This document shows positions 44,010 through 52,290 of a stretch of 64,000 nt of DNA, one piece after another. The notes below the pieces were generated by a model that saw only the letters and a list, made by a program, of their open reading frames with translations, ran no database searches and was not told where the DNA came from. The stretch is from Halopiger aswanensis. GTDB taxonomy: Archaea; Halobacteriota; Halobacteria; Halobacteriales; Natrialbaceae. Numbering within the stretch: position 1 is the first letter of the stretch; the number at the start of each line of letters is the position of its first letter. The stretch covers positions 124,001 to 188,000 of the forward strand of contig NZ_RAPO01000004.1 of the NCBI RefSeq assembly GCF_003610195.1, given 5' to 3'. The position numbers and the translations under genes were made by a program.

Positions 44010-44450
44010 CTATGTGTGCTGGTCGACGAGTCCTTCGAGAGTCGCCCGGTCCTGTGCACCGACCATCCGCTCGACCGGTTCGCCGTCGGCGTAGAGGACT
44101 AGCGTCGGGACTCCACGAGCACCCAACTGCTGGGCGAGGCGCTGGTGAACGTCGACGTCGACCTTCGCGACCGCGGCGTCGGTCTCGGCGGCCAGCGCCT
44201 CGATCGTCGGCTCGAGCATCTGGCAAGGGCCACACCAGTCGGCGTAGCAGTCCACGAGGACGACATCATGCTCGTCCACGACCTCCTCGAGGTGATCCTG
44301 TCCCGTAACCTCGATCGGCTCGCCGGGCGCAGTGTCCGCCTCGTCGGCGTCGCTCCCGTCAAGGCTCCCGCCGTTCTCGAGGCGTTGCTGCAACTCTCGC
44401 TTTTTCCGCTCGCGGATCCGCTGCCGTTCGTCGTCCGTGGTGTTGCTCAT
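44010..44450 (-). CDS. Thioredoxin with acidic N-terminal extension
   Basis: 146 residues. The first ~45 are charged ('DERQRIRERKKRELQQRLENGG') and not part of the fold. The Trx domain has 'VVLVDCYADWCGPCQMLEPTIEALAAE', with the WCGPC site near residues 72-76, and the cis-Pro in 'ARGVPTLVLYADG'. It reduces disulfides or persulfides in the cytoplasm. A weaker copy of the sulfur-locus dyad lies at 44483-44505 in its promoter. It may reductively release sulfur from the nearby rhodanese/TusA proteins (inference). Confidence 0.92.
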   Translation of the reverse strand: MSNTTDDERQRIRERKKRELQQRLENGGSLDGSDADEADTAPGEPIEVTGQDHLEEVVDEHDVVLVDCYADWCGPCQMLEPTIEALAAETDAAVAKVDVDVHQRLAQQLGARGVPTLVLYADGEPVERMVGAQDRATLEGLVDQHT

Positions 44451-44482
44451 CGTGCGACCGTAAGAACTCCACGGCCATAATA

Positions 44483-44505
44483 ATTTTGCGGTGTTGTATC
44501 AATAG
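44483..44505. promoter_or_regulatory. Dyad aTtTTG-N11-CAATAg before the thioredoxin gene
   Basis: Arms match the GTATTG/CAATAC consensus at 4 and 5 of 6 positions with the same 11-base spacing. It lies ~33 bases upstream of the start codon. Confidence 0.35.
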
Positions 44506-44743
44506 TACCGAACTGTTTCGGACGCTTCATCAGAGTGGACGCCGGCGCGGTCGATCGATGGCGGCGCCGGTATCGGTGAACTTTGAACGGAAATTGGCGC
44601 CGTATCGGCTACGAATGAACACGATCAGTGGTTGAAATCGGTTCAATCGGCTGAACTCCTCTCAGAGTGCGTCATTCGACAGACAGCAATCTGATCGGCT
44701 GTGCTCTCGATCGTATGTATCTGTCGCTACTTCCCGATCCCAT

Positions 44744-44776
44744 GTATTTTGTAGAAATGTCTTTACTACACAATAC
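44744..44776. promoter_or_regulatory. Extended dyad GTATTTTGTAG-N11-CTACACAATAC before the SHOCT/TusA/SQR operon
   Basis: Eleven-base arms match at 10 of 11 positions around an 11-base spacer. The right arm ends in the perfect CAATAC, and GAAATG at 44754-44759 gives a 4-of-6 left partner at the common spacing. It overlaps a TATA-like 'ctttacta' about 36 bases before ATG 44800. Confidence 0.5.
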
Positions 44777-44799
44777 TACTGTTCGAGTGTGATCCACTG

Positions 44800-45156
44800 A
44801 TGACCGACCGACGCGCCACGCTCGAACGAGTCGCGAATGGATCGACGGTGTCCGGTACCGTCTTCCTCGTTGCCGCGACGGCGACGGCGTCCGCCCAGCC
44901 TCACGGCGGTGGTGGCGGAGGGATGGGAAGCTGGGGTGGATTCGGCAGCTGGATGTCCCTCTGGCCGGTCCTGTTGCTCGGCCTGCTCGCCCTGCTGGTC
45001 GTCTGGGTCGGAAGCCGGCGTCTGGATGCCCGCGCCGCACGCGCCGGCCGATCCGACCGCGACGATCGGGCGCTCGAGGAACTCCGCGAGCGCTACGCCC
45101 GCGGAGACCTCTCCGAGGAAGAGTTCGAACGGCGACGACGAACCCTACAAACCTAG
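44800..45156 (+). CDS. SHOCT-domain membrane protein
   Basis: 118 residues. A hydrophobic segment 'TVSGTVFLVAATATASAQP' may be a signal; then come a Gly-rich stretch, one helix 'SLWPVLLLGLLALLVVWVG' and the C-terminal SHOCT motif 'ALEELRERYARGDLSEEEFERRRRTL'. SHOCT is a short oligomerisation-type motif without known enzymatic activity. First gene of the operon SHOCT-TusA-SQR-DUF1641. A relative lies at 47.2 kb, beyond the operon's end. Confidence 0.85.
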   Translation: MTDRRATLERVANGSTVSGTVFLVAATATASAQPHGGGGGGMGSWGGFGSWMSLWPVLLLGLLALLVVWVGSRRLDARAARAGRSDRDDRALEELRERYARGDLSEEEFERRRRTLQT

Positions 45157-45160
45157 ACCA

Positions 45161-45400
45161 ATGACCGATACACCCACCTCTGACGTGACGATCGACTCGA
45201 AGGACGCATCGTGTCCCGGCCCGCTGATGGACCTCATCGGGAAGGTGAAGACCCTCGACTCTGGCACCGTGGTCGAACTCCAGACCACCGAGCGCAACTC
45301 CACGACCGACGTTCCGGAGTGGCTCGAGGAAGCCGGCCACGAACTGCTCGAGATCGAGGAGCGCGACGAGTACTGGAGTATTTACCTGGAGGTCAACTGA
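45161..45400 (+). CDS. TusA-family sulfurtransferase, second copy
   Basis: 79 residues: 'MTDTPTSDVTIDSKDASCPGPLMDLIGKVKTLDSGTVVELQTTE' in outline, with the CPGP active site at residues 18-21 and 'VPEWLEEAGHELLEIEERDEYWSIYLEV'. It starts 4 bases after the SHOCT stop and ends 1 base before the flavoprotein ATG, a tight operon. It probably receives sulfane sulfur produced by the SQR-like enzyme encoded next. Confidence 0.92.
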   Translation: MTDTPTSDVTIDSKDASCPGPLMDLIGKVKTLDSGTVVELQTTERNSTTDVPEWLEEAGHELLEIEERDEYWSIYLEVN

Positions 45401-45401
45401 G

Positions 45402-46544
45402 ATGCACCGAATCGCGATCGTCGGCGGCGGAACGGGCGGGACGGTCCTCGCGAATCGACTCGCGAGCGAATTACGGACGGAGATCGAGGACGGCGAGGTC
45501 GAGGTCCGGCTGATCACGGCCGATCCGAACCACGTCTACAAACCGACGTTCCTGTACGTGCCCTTCGGGAAGAAGACGGTCGACGACGCGACACGGCCGA
45601 TCGAGGAGCTGATCGACTCCCGAGTCACCCTGACGATCGACGAAGTCACCGACGTCAATACGGACCGGAACCGGCTCTCGCTGGCCGACCGGACGACCTC
45701 ACTGCGCTACGACCAGCTCGTGCTTGCGACCGGCGCGACCCTCGAGCCCGAGGCCGTTCCCGGTCTGGCCGAGGGCGGCCACCACTTCTACGGGCCCGAC
45801 GGCGCCGAGGCGCTGCGGGACGAACTCGCCGAGTTCACCGAGGGCCACCTCGTGCTGAGCGTCGTCGGCGTCCCGCACATGTGCCCGGCCGCGCCCGTCG
45901 AGTTCACGCTGATGGTCGACGACTGGCTCCGCGAGCGCGGTCGCCGCGCGGACGTCGACATCACCTACACGTACCCGATCAACCGCGCCCACGGCCTCGA
46001 GTCGATCGCCGACTGGGCGACCGACCGGTTCGAGGAACGCGGGATCGACGTCGAGACGTTCTTCAACGTCGACGAAATCGACCCGGAGTCGGAAGTCGTC
46101 GAGACCGTCGAAGGGACGGAACTCGAGTACGACCTGTTCGTGGCGATCCCGCCCCACCGGGGCAGCGACCTCGTCGCCGATGCGGGACTGGGCGATGACG
46201 GCTGGGTCGACGTCGACAGGCACACGCTCGAGGCGACCGCGACCGAAGACGTCTACGCGATCGGCGACGCCGCGGACGTGCCGACGAGCAAGGCCGGTAG
46301 CGTCGCCCACTACGAGGCCGGCGTCGTGGCCGACCGGATCGCCAGCCGCGCCCGCGGGCAGACGCCGACGGCGACCTACGACGGCAAGACCGTCTGCTTC
46401 CTCGAGGCCGGGATGGACGAAGCGACGTTCATCGAGTTCGAGTACGGCGAGGAGCCCTACGTCCGCGAACCGTCGAAACCGCTCCACTGGGCGAAGCTCG
46501 GTTACAACGAGTCCTACTGGCTCACCGCACGGGGGTTACTCTAA
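45402..46544 (+). CDS. Sulfide:quinone oxidoreductase-like FAD protein
   Basis: 380 residues. FAD-binding 'IAIVGGGTGGTVLANRLAS' starts at residue 3, 'DQLVLATGATLEPEAVPGL' follows, and 'EDVYAIGDAADVPTSKAGSVAHYEA' is the second FAD contact. Cys in 'VGVPHMCPAAPVEFTLMV' and 'YDGKTVCFLEAG' correspond to the two cysteines that bridge the active site in this SQR class. It oxidises sulfide or a persulfide carrier and passes electrons to the quinone pool, on the inner membrane face. It sits between TusA and DUF1641 genes, the usual arrangement. Confidence 0.9.
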   Translation: MHRIAIVGGGTGGTVLANRLASELRTEIEDGEVEVRLITADPNHVYKPTFLYVPFGKKTVDDATRPIEELIDSRVTLTIDEVTDVNTDRNRLSLADRTTSLRYDQLVLATGATLEPEAVPGLAEGGHHFYGPDGAEALRDELAEFTEGHLVLSVVGVPHMCPAAPVEFTLMVDDWLRERGRRADVDITYTYPINRAHGLESIADWATDRFEERGIDVETFFNVDEIDPESEVVETVEGTELEYDLFVAIPPHRGSDLVADAGLGDDGWVDVDRHTLEATATEDVYAIGDAADVPTSKAGSVAHYEAGVVADRIASRARGQTPTATYDGKTVCFLEAGMDEATFIEFEYGEEPYVREPSKPLHWAKLGYNESYWLTARGLL

Positions 46545-46545
46545 G

Positions 46546-47178
46546 ATGTCCGAAACGGAATCCGACTCCGCGGCGGAATCCATCGAGCAGACAGCGGCGC
46601 TCGAGGAACTCGTCGCCGAGAACCCCGACGAAGTCGCGCGGTTCCTCGATCGCCTCGGCGTCGTCAACGACTTGCTCGACACCGCGGACCTGGCGACCGC
46701 CGCGATGGACGATCGGATGGTGCAGGAACTGTCCGGGACAGCGACGAACCTCGGTGCCGCGGCCGATGGGCTGGCGACCGCGGAGGCCGCTCGACTGGGC
46801 GAGGCGGCCGGCGAGAACGCCGCGGACCTCGCGGACGGACTCGAGACGCTCGCTCGGCTACAGCGATCGGGCACGCTCGACGACCTCGCTGCGCTGGCTG
46901 ATCTCGCCGCGCTGGCCTCGAACGCGATGGACGACGACATGGTGACCGACCTCGCCGCAACCGGGACGAGCCTCGGCGAAGTGGCCGATACGGCGGCCGA
47001 CGAAGACGTCGTTCGGACGCTCGAGGGCCTCCTCGAGGCCGTCGGCGAGGCCGGCTCCGAACCGGCGGAGCCCGTCGGAGCGGTCGGCGTCGCGAAAGCG
47101 CTGCGCGATCCGGAGGTCAAGGCCGGACTGGGTTTCTTCCTCTCGTTCGCGAAGGCGCTGGGGCGGACGACGAGATAA
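46546..47178 (+). CDS. DUF1641 protein of the SQR operon
   Basis: 210 residues, almost entirely Ala-, Asp- and Leu-rich helices ('GVVNDLLDTADLATAAMDDRMVQELSGTATNLG', repeated later as 'DLAALASNAMDDDMVTDLAATGTSLG'). The C-terminus 'VGVAKALRDPEVKAGLGFFLSFAKALG' is the DUF1641 core. It starts one base after the flavoprotein stop. DUF1641 proteins accompany SQR-like and formate-dehydrogenase-like genes; an assembly or membrane-docking role is inferred. The internal duplication is visible. Confidence 0.88.
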   Translation: MSETESDSAAESIEQTAALEELVAENPDEVARFLDRLGVVNDLLDTADLATAAMDDRMVQELSGTATNLGAAADGLATAEAARLGEAAGENAADLADGLETLARLQRSGTLDDLAALADLAALASNAMDDDMVTDLAATGTSLGEVADTAADEDVVRTLEGLLEAVGEAGSEPAEPVGAVGVAKALRDPEVKAGLGFFLSFAKALGRTTR

Positions 47179-47233
47179 CCGGCGACGCGTCTATCTCGGA
47201 CGCGCGGCCCGGACCACCCGCGTTCATCTGGCA

Positions 47234-47599
47234 CTATTCTTCCGACGATTCCTCCCGCTGTAAGCGTTCGCGCCGTCTCTCGAACTCCTCGTCGGTGAGA
47301 TCACCGCGAGCGTAGGCGGCTCGCAGCTCCTCGAGTGCGGGGTCCGTCCGCTGGCCGCTGGACCGGCGAAACGCGCCGTACAGGAGATATCCGAGCCCGA
47401 GAACCACCAGGAGCGGAATCGCCGCCATAAGGACCCACATCCACGTCGCTCCGGTCCCGCCCCACGCGCCGCCGTTCCACATGTGGCCGCCCCAGACGCC
47501 CATCATCGGCATCGCGAACGCCATCATGAGTACCGGCAGCAGAAGTATCGCGACGATAACGAGCAACAGCGTCCGTATCAGTGGATCGTCGGTTGCCAT
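47234..47599 (-). CDS. SHOCT-domain membrane protein
   Basis: 121 residues. Two helices ('TLLLVIVAILLLPVLMMAFA' and 'MWVLMAAIPLLVVLGLGYLL') flank a Gly/Trp-rich loop; the SHOCT end is 'ALEELRAAYARGDLTDEEFERRRERLQ'. It is a paralogue of the 44.8-kb protein and convergent with the SQR operon. Function unknown. Confidence 0.85.
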   Translation of the reverse strand: MATDDPLIRTLLLVIVAILLLPVLMMAFAMPMMGVWGGHMWNGGAWGGTGATWMWVLMAAIPLLVVLGLGYLLYGAFRRSSGQRTDPALEELRAAYARGDLTDEEFERRRERLQREESSEE

Positions 47600-47661
47600 A
47601 TCTCATCCTTCGGTCGCTAGAGTATTGAACAGACGGCAGGGTACCGGTTACTGGGAACCAG

Positions 47662-48684
47662 TCATTCGTCTGCGTCAAGGGGATCGTCGGATTCGCTCGA
47701 CGGCCACTCTCGAGCGTCCGATTCGACGAGCCCGTACAGCAGTCGCCGGCGCGTCTCCAATTCGTCGAGGGCGGACTCGAACGCCTCGTCCGAGACCGTC
47801 GGAATACCCGCCTCGCGTATTGCCGGGAGAGCTGGCGGTGGCGGCGATCTGTCTGCGGGTACGACGAACCCCTCCCGAAGCGTCTCGAGGTAGTTCTCGA
47901 CGCTCGAGCGTGCGTTCGTGACGACGAGCGCGCTCGGGCGGGCCCGTTGCGGAACGCCGAACCTGTAGAGCGTCAGCGCGTCGTCGAAGATGGCGATGCT
48001 CTTCGTCGGCGCTTGATCCGGCTGACCGCTATGAAAGTAGTGGAGGATCGGGTAGGCCTTGTGATTCTCCGTAAGGACCGCGAGCTGCGTTACGACGGAG
48101 TGCAGCGGGAGCTCGAGTCCGCGAAACTCCCCGTCGGTCCAGCTCGTTCGGACGATTTCCTCGCCGTGGGTACCGAACCCGCTCACGCTACTGGCGAACG
48201 CGCGCTTCTGGGTGACCGCATCGAGAACCGAGAGCGTATAGGTGACGATCAGCGTAACGAAAAGCAGGCCGCTCCCGGTGGCGAGTATCGTAACGAGTTG
48301 CCAGCGTCCCGCTTTGGGAGCGAAGTCCCCGATACCTAGCGTGAAGATCGTGTACCCGGTGAAATAGAGCCGATCGGACCAGGAGATGGTCCCGCGACCG
48401 AGCGTGTCGACGAGGACGGTTTCGGCACCGGCGAAGACGAGCGTCCACCCGACCCAGAGCAGTGCGATCCAGAGCGCGAGAGTAATCACGAATAGCAGCG
48501 GTCCAGAGAGGCTGAGCAGTCGCGAATTCTGAGCACCGATCCGTCGCAGTGCGCGCCACGCCCTCGCCATCAGTCGCGAGGTGAGTGGCCCGGCGCCCCC
48601 TTCGACCCAGAGCGTCGTCCAGAGGAGGTCGACGACTGCGACCGCGAGAAGAACGATACCGAGCGCGAGATAGACAGCGTTCAT
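47662..48684 (-). CDS. Potassium-channel-like membrane protein
   Basis: 340 residues. N-terminal helices 'AVYLALGIVLLAVAVVDLLWTT' and 'LLFVITLALWIALLWVGWTLVFA' precede a pore region 'LYFTGYTIFTLGIGDFAP', with the filter TLGIGD near residue 120, and a last helix 'LVTILATGSGLLFVTLIVTYTLSVL'. The ~170-residue C-terminal part is soluble and of unknown type. The filter matches two-TM ion channels (TxGxGD). ATG 48684 is used since the upstream extension is rich in Arg and not membrane-like. It probably conducts K+. Confidence 0.82.
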   Translation of the reverse strand: MNAVYLALGIVLLAVAVVDLLWTTLWVEGGAGPLTSRLMARAWRALRRIGAQNSRLLSLSGPLLFVITLALWIALLWVGWTLVFAGAETVLVDTLGRGTISWSDRLYFTGYTIFTLGIGDFAPKAGRWQLVTILATGSGLLFVTLIVTYTLSVLDAVTQKRAFASSVSGFGTHGEEIVRTSWTDGEFRGLELPLHSVVTQLAVLTENHKAYPILHYFHSGQPDQAPTKSIAIFDDALTLYRFGVPQRARPSALVVTNARSSVENYLETLREGFVVPADRSPPPPALPAIREAGIPTVSDEAFESALDELETRRRLLYGLVESDAREWPSSESDDPLDADE

Positions 48685-48701
48685 TTTGATCCACGTTCGG
48701 G

Positions 48702-49079
48702 TTACGGGCCATTCGTATTCGGTTCGGCGGGTGATCCGCCGTCGTGCAGTCGCCCCGCGAGATAGTAATTGTACCCGGCCAGCGAAGCGACCAGGACGCC
48801 GACGCATACGGCGTTCCAACGGTGGAGTCCGCCGACCCGAAAGAGAAACGGCGTAGTTAGCAGCCAGACTCCGAGGATGGTCGTCATTCCCGCGACGGTC
48901 CGAACGATCGCCCAGTCACCCCGCTCGAGCCAGTGAACGGAACTGGACAGCGTTCCGATCAGGATACCGGTAACTGCGACGGTCCACCGGAAGGCAGTCG
49001 GTGCACCGAGAACGAGCGGCGCGGCGATCACCCAGAGTCCGAAGACCATCGTAGCCGTCGAAACGGTTCTCGGTAACAT
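48702..49079 (-). CDS. SPW-repeat membrane protein
   Basis: 125 residues, four helices in two similar halves: 'VFGLWVIAAPLVLG..FRWTVAVTGILIGTLSS' and 'ILGVWLLTTPFLF..HRWNAVCVGVLVASLAG'. The 'G.W....P....' repeats are the SPW signature (PF03779 type). Function is unknown. Its 3' end is 17 bases before the channel gene, so the two may be co-transcribed. Confidence 0.8.
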   Translation of the reverse strand: MLPRTVSTATMVFGLWVIAAPLVLGAPTAFRWTVAVTGILIGTLSSSVHWLERGDWAIVRTVAGMTTILGVWLLTTPFLFRVGGLHRWNAVCVGVLVASLAGYNYYLAGRLHDGGSPAEPNTNGP

Positions 49080-49142
49080 CCTCGGAGCGATACGGAGTCG
49101 ATCGCCGGAACTCGATTTCGTGCGTCTCGTGTCGCCGGTGAG

Positions 49143-49490
49143 TTAGGCAGACGCCATGTTCCGACAGGACTCCGCGCACTCGCGCAGCACGTCAGCACAC
49201 ACTTGGCAATGGTCGTGGTCGTGCTGCTCGCACTCGTCGGCGCACTCTTCGCAGGCATCCGCACACATCTCCGCGAGTCCGCTGTGGTACGCGGAGTTGC
49301 GAGCCATGAAACGGGCGTGTAGCGTCGTGATATCGGCGACGTCCCGACAGAGACGGATACAACGGGCCATCTCTTCGCCCATGCCGATACACTCGTCGGC
49401 ACACCACTCGCAGGCTTGTGCCGCCTCGAAGCAATTATCCGTACACTCTGCCATCTCGTCGGACATGTGATCGATTTGGGTCAGTGCCAT
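49143..49490 (-). CDS. Cys-rich four-helix protein (copper-storage Csp-like)
   Basis: 115 residues with 15 cysteines in CxxxC/CxxC spacing on amphipathic helices: 'AECTDNCFEAAQACEWCADEC', 'MARCIRLCRDV', 'MCADACEECADEC', 'HDHDHCQVCADVLRECAESC'. This matches the Csp fold (DUF326), which stores many Cu(I) ions inside a four-helix bundle. It has no signal peptide, so it is likely cytosolic (Csp3-type). It may buffer copper for the NosL and cupredoxin systems, which is inferred from theme rather than adjacency. Confidence 0.88.
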   Translation of the reverse strand: MALTQIDHMSDEMAECTDNCFEAAQACEWCADECIGMGEEMARCIRLCRDVADITTLHARFMARNSAYHSGLAEMCADACEECADECEQHDHDHCQVCADVLRECAESCRNMASA

Positions 49491-49750
49491 CGCAGGTCTC
49501 TAGTCGGCTGGAACGGACTTTGTTATCGGTCGCCCAAACCGCGAGAATAATCCGTGAGGTGGCGGTAACATCGGTTGACGGTGCACAGATAACGGATGAG
49601 GACGAACCTAATACGGTATTATCCGCGCGAAACGGCGCTAGGATTCCGCTGTTCCTTCGTGGGAGACATCACAAACGTCGATTATCGCACCGTCACTGCT
49701 TTCGGCTGAAGGCAACGGCGTTGAAGGTGGTCGCTATTGTACGTTTCGGT

Positions 49751-50053
49751 ATGTTCGATGCAACGCTGCGGACGGCGAGCATCCTGTTCTCCATAATCGG
49801 CGGGACGGCCGCCGGCGTCCTCTCTCTCCTTCTCTGGAACGTTCTCCGTGAAACGCCGTTTGGAACGGTAGTCGGGCTCCTCTCGTTGACGCTCTCTGGC
49901 GTGATTTGCTATCACGTCGTCCTGTTTATCGTCGGCGGAGAATCGGCGTTCCTCGAGACGCTTCGGAGTGGGATGCATACCGTCGTCGCGATCTTCCTCT
50001 GGTTGGTGATCGCCACCCGCGAACAGATCCAACGGAGCGTCGCAGGGGGGTGA
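49751..50053 (+). CDS. Small membrane protein
   Basis: 100 residues with three helices ('ASILFSIIGGTAAGVLSLLLWNVL', 'GTVVGLLSLTLSGVICYHVVLFIVG', 'HTVVAIFLWLVIATRE'). The stop lies 6 bases before the next gene, so they form an operon. No family is recognised; conservation with other haloarchaea is unknown to me. Start at ATG 49751 because the preceding frame is not protein-like. Confidence 0.68.
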   Translation: MFDATLRTASILFSIIGGTAAGVLSLLLWNVLRETPFGTVVGLLSLTLSGVICYHVVLFIVGGESAFLETLRSGMHTVVAIFLWLVIATREQIQRSVAGG

Positions 50054-50059
50054 GAAGCG

Positions 50060-50650
50060 ATGCTCGAACTCCCTCCGTTCGCCGTCTACAATCTCGCGGT
50101 CGGCGTCGTCACGGCCGTCGGATTACTCTACTTCCTCTTCTTCAGGCCGACCGTCGTCGACTACCACCGCCACTTGCTGTTGACGATCTCGGGACTACTA
50201 CTGTTTCTCGTCGGCGGACCACTGACGGAGCTGCTGGTCCCGACGGCGGTCCACTGGATCCACGGTGCCGCATCGGTGCTCGTCGTGATCGGTCTGTACA
50301 GTCCGGTGAAAAGCGAGCTCCGTCAGGACGCTTGGGCCGACGTCCTCCTCCGGAATCCGGAACGGGTTCGGCAGTCGGACGAGTGGATGCACCCCATCGA
50401 CGACGCGATTCTCGGGCTCTTCCACTCGAAAGACCTCGTTCTAACGCCGGCCATCATCGCGTACAACATCGACTACAGCCGCGAGGAAGTGAACCGCCGG
50501 TTAGTCGAACTCGAATCTCGAGGTTTCGTCTCGAAAGTCGAGCGCGGAAAGTACCGGATAACGACGCTCGGGAATCAGTACATCGAAGGTGGCGTTTCGA
50601 GCGAGGGGCTTGGCTGTCTGCGGTATCTTTGGACGCAACGTTCCAAATGA
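50060..50650 (+). CDS. Membrane protein with C-terminal winged-helix domain
   Basis: 196 residues. Three helices occupy residues ~10-85 ('FAVYNLAVGVVTAVGLLYFLFF', 'HLLLTISGLLLFLVGGPLTELL', 'HWIHGAASVLVVIGLYSP'). The rest is a winged helix 'WMHPIDDAILGLFHSKDLVLTPAIIAYNIDYSREEVNRRLVELESRGFVSKV', similar to PhiH1-type haloarchaeal repressors. A membrane-tethered regulator is the natural reading; its partner gene at 49751 is also a membrane protein. Signal and targets are unknown. Confidence 0.78.
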   Translation: MLELPPFAVYNLAVGVVTAVGLLYFLFFRPTVVDYHRHLLLTISGLLLFLVGGPLTELLVPTAVHWIHGAASVLVVIGLYSPVKSELRQDAWADVLLRNPERVRQSDEWMHPIDDAILGLFHSKDLVLTPAIIAYNIDYSREEVNRRLVELESRGFVSKVERGKYRITTLGNQYIEGGVSSEGLGCLRYLWTQRSK

Positions 50651-50781
50651 ACTGCAGCTCGATTCCTCTTTCACCGCGAGTTGGAGACGCGCGTCGCACC
50701 GCCGGGTGTTTCGCCACCCCGGTATTCCGTTCGACCATTCCCGCAGACACCGCGTCGGTTATACGCTGAACAGGCGCAATA

Positions 50782-50801
50782 CCACGGCCTTCAGGCCGTG
50801 G
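50782..50801. repeat. Left-end hairpin of the TnpB element (TTCA loop)
   Basis: CCACGGCC-TTCA-GGCCGTGG, perfect 8-bp stem. IS200/IS605-type elements end in subterminal hairpins, and this one lies ~110 bases before the tnpB reading frame. Confidence 0.65.
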
Positions 50802-50913
50802 ATACGCGCCGTCATACAGTGACGCCTTCCACCGAGATCGACAGGGCTGGATATTCCACGCCAAATACAGCTTTAATACCCGATATTCCATAACTGGTTA
50901 TGAACACAGTACG

Positions 50914-52224
50914 ATGCTGGAGACAACCCGCACTTACGTCGCACGCATCACGAACCACAGTCAGGTTCGTGGCGACCTTGACCAATGCGGGTTCTCCGCA
51001 TCCAAACTGTGGAACGTCGGACGCTACTACATCCAACAACGGTGGGATGAAGGCGGTGAGATTCCTGACGAAGCCGAACTGAAATCGGAGTTGAAAGACC
51101 ATGAACGCTATAGTGACCTGCATTCTCAGTCAAGTTCGTTCGAGACGGCTTCGCCGTCTCGTGATGCCAATGAGCTTTGCTCATTGAGCACAGCGAGTTC
51201 TCGAAGAGCTTGCTGAGGCGTTCACCGGCTGGTATAACTCCGACGACGGCAATAACCCACCGGGTTACCGGAAACGTGGCGACCAACACCCGCGCTCCAC
51301 CGTGACGTGGAAGCAGAAAGGCATCAAGCACGACGACAAGCACAACCGTGTTCGCCTCTCGAAAGGTTGGAATCTGAAAGACGGACGGTCTGACTTCATC
51401 CTCGCAGAGTACGAAACCCGTCCCGACGTAGAAGTCGAGAACATCCAGCAGGTGCGTGCCGTCTGGAACGGCGACGAGTGGGAACTCCACCTCGTCTGCA
51501 AGAAAGAGATTCCCGTCGAGGACGCACCCGGCGAAAAGACAGCGGGTATTGACCTCGGTATCAACAACTACCTTGCCATCGACTACGAAGACGGGGCGAG
51601 TGAACTGTATCCGGGGAACGTACTGAAACAGGACAAGCACTACTTCACCCGCGAGGAGTACCAGACCGAAGGCGAGAACGGGCCATCGAAACGCGCGCGG
51701 AAAGCCCGACGGAAACTCTCCCGGCGCAAAGACCACTTCCTCCACACCCTCTCGAAACACATCGTTCAACGGTGTACAGACGAAGGTGTGGAGAAGATAG
51801 CGGTTGGCGACCTCAGCGACATCCGCGAAGACGAGAACGGCGACTCGCGGAACTGGGGCCAGTCGGGGAACAAGAAACTCCACGGATGGGAATTCGACCG
51901 ATTCGTTCGTCTGCTTGAATACAAGGCTGAGGAACATGGAATCCTCGTTGACCGTGTAGACGAGGAGAACACCTCGAAGACGTGTTCGTGTTGTGGGCAG
52001 ATTCGGGACAGCAACCGTGTGGAGCGCGGTCTGTACGTCTGTGACTCATGTGAGACGACGATGAACGCAGACGTGAATGGCGGGTGAACATCCGCAGAAA
52101 GATAACTCAGAGTCCCCCAACGGGGGATATGAGTAACGGCTGGTTGGCACAGCCCGGAGTCTTCCTGTTCGACCGCGAGAGCGGACGGTTCACACCGAGA
52201 GAACAGGAAGTCTGCAAACCGTAA
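50914..52224 (+). pseudogene. tnpB: TnpB RNA-guided nuclease, disrupted
   Basis: The N-terminus 'MLETTRTYVARITNHSQV..' is in one frame up to ~51135. After a 55-bp insertion the protein resumes in the next frame at 51191 ('QRVLEELAEAFTGWYNSDDG'). RuvC-I is 'AGIDLGINNYLAIDY', RuvC-II region 'KIAVGDLSDI', zinc ribbon 'CSCCG..YVCDSC', RuvC-III 'MNADVNG'. A second shift near 52083 moves the tail ('ENIRRK'-like, ending '..EVCKP') to the first frame, stop 52222. It is inactive as read. The RuvC-II Glu seen in active TnpB is Gly here. Confidence 0.85.
51136..51190. repeat. 55-bp double-hairpin insertion inside tnpB
   Basis: Two perfect palindromes follow each other: CGAGACGGC-TTC-GCCGTCTCG at 51141-51161 and CAATGAGC-TTT-GCTCATTG at 51168-51186. 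Removing 51136-51190 exactly rejoins the two tnpB frames (55 = 3n+1). It looks like a miniature palindromic element. Confidence 0.75.
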
Positions 52225-52290
52225 TATCCCAACGCTCGGGATTCCTCCGCCTTCAGGCGGAGGAGGATGTCAACTCCGCATAGTACTCCA
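52080..52290 (+). ncRNA. Candidate TnpB guide RNA (omega/reRNA) region
   Basis: In TnpB elements the guide RNA comes from the 3' end of tnpB through the right end, and haloarchaeal elements are known to give sense-overlapping transcripts there. Here it would span the tnpB tail and the hairpin at 52244. The boundaries are guesses. Confidence 0.35.
52244..52263. repeat. Right-end hairpin of the TnpB element (TTCA loop)
   Basis: CCTCCGCC-TTCA-GGCGGAGG, perfect 8-bp stem, 20 bases after the tnpB stop. Confidence 0.7.

Larger units (their letters stand above)
50782..52290 (+). mobile_element. IS200/IS605-type (IS1341-like) element, tnpB only, defective
   Basis: A tnpB pseudogene is bracketed by two TTCA-loop hairpins. 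No tnpA (Y1 transposase) is seen, so movement would need a helper in trans. The ends are approximate: outer cleavage sites cannot be fixed from one copy. The region after the reading frame should include the guide (omega/reRNA) template. Confidence 0.72.
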
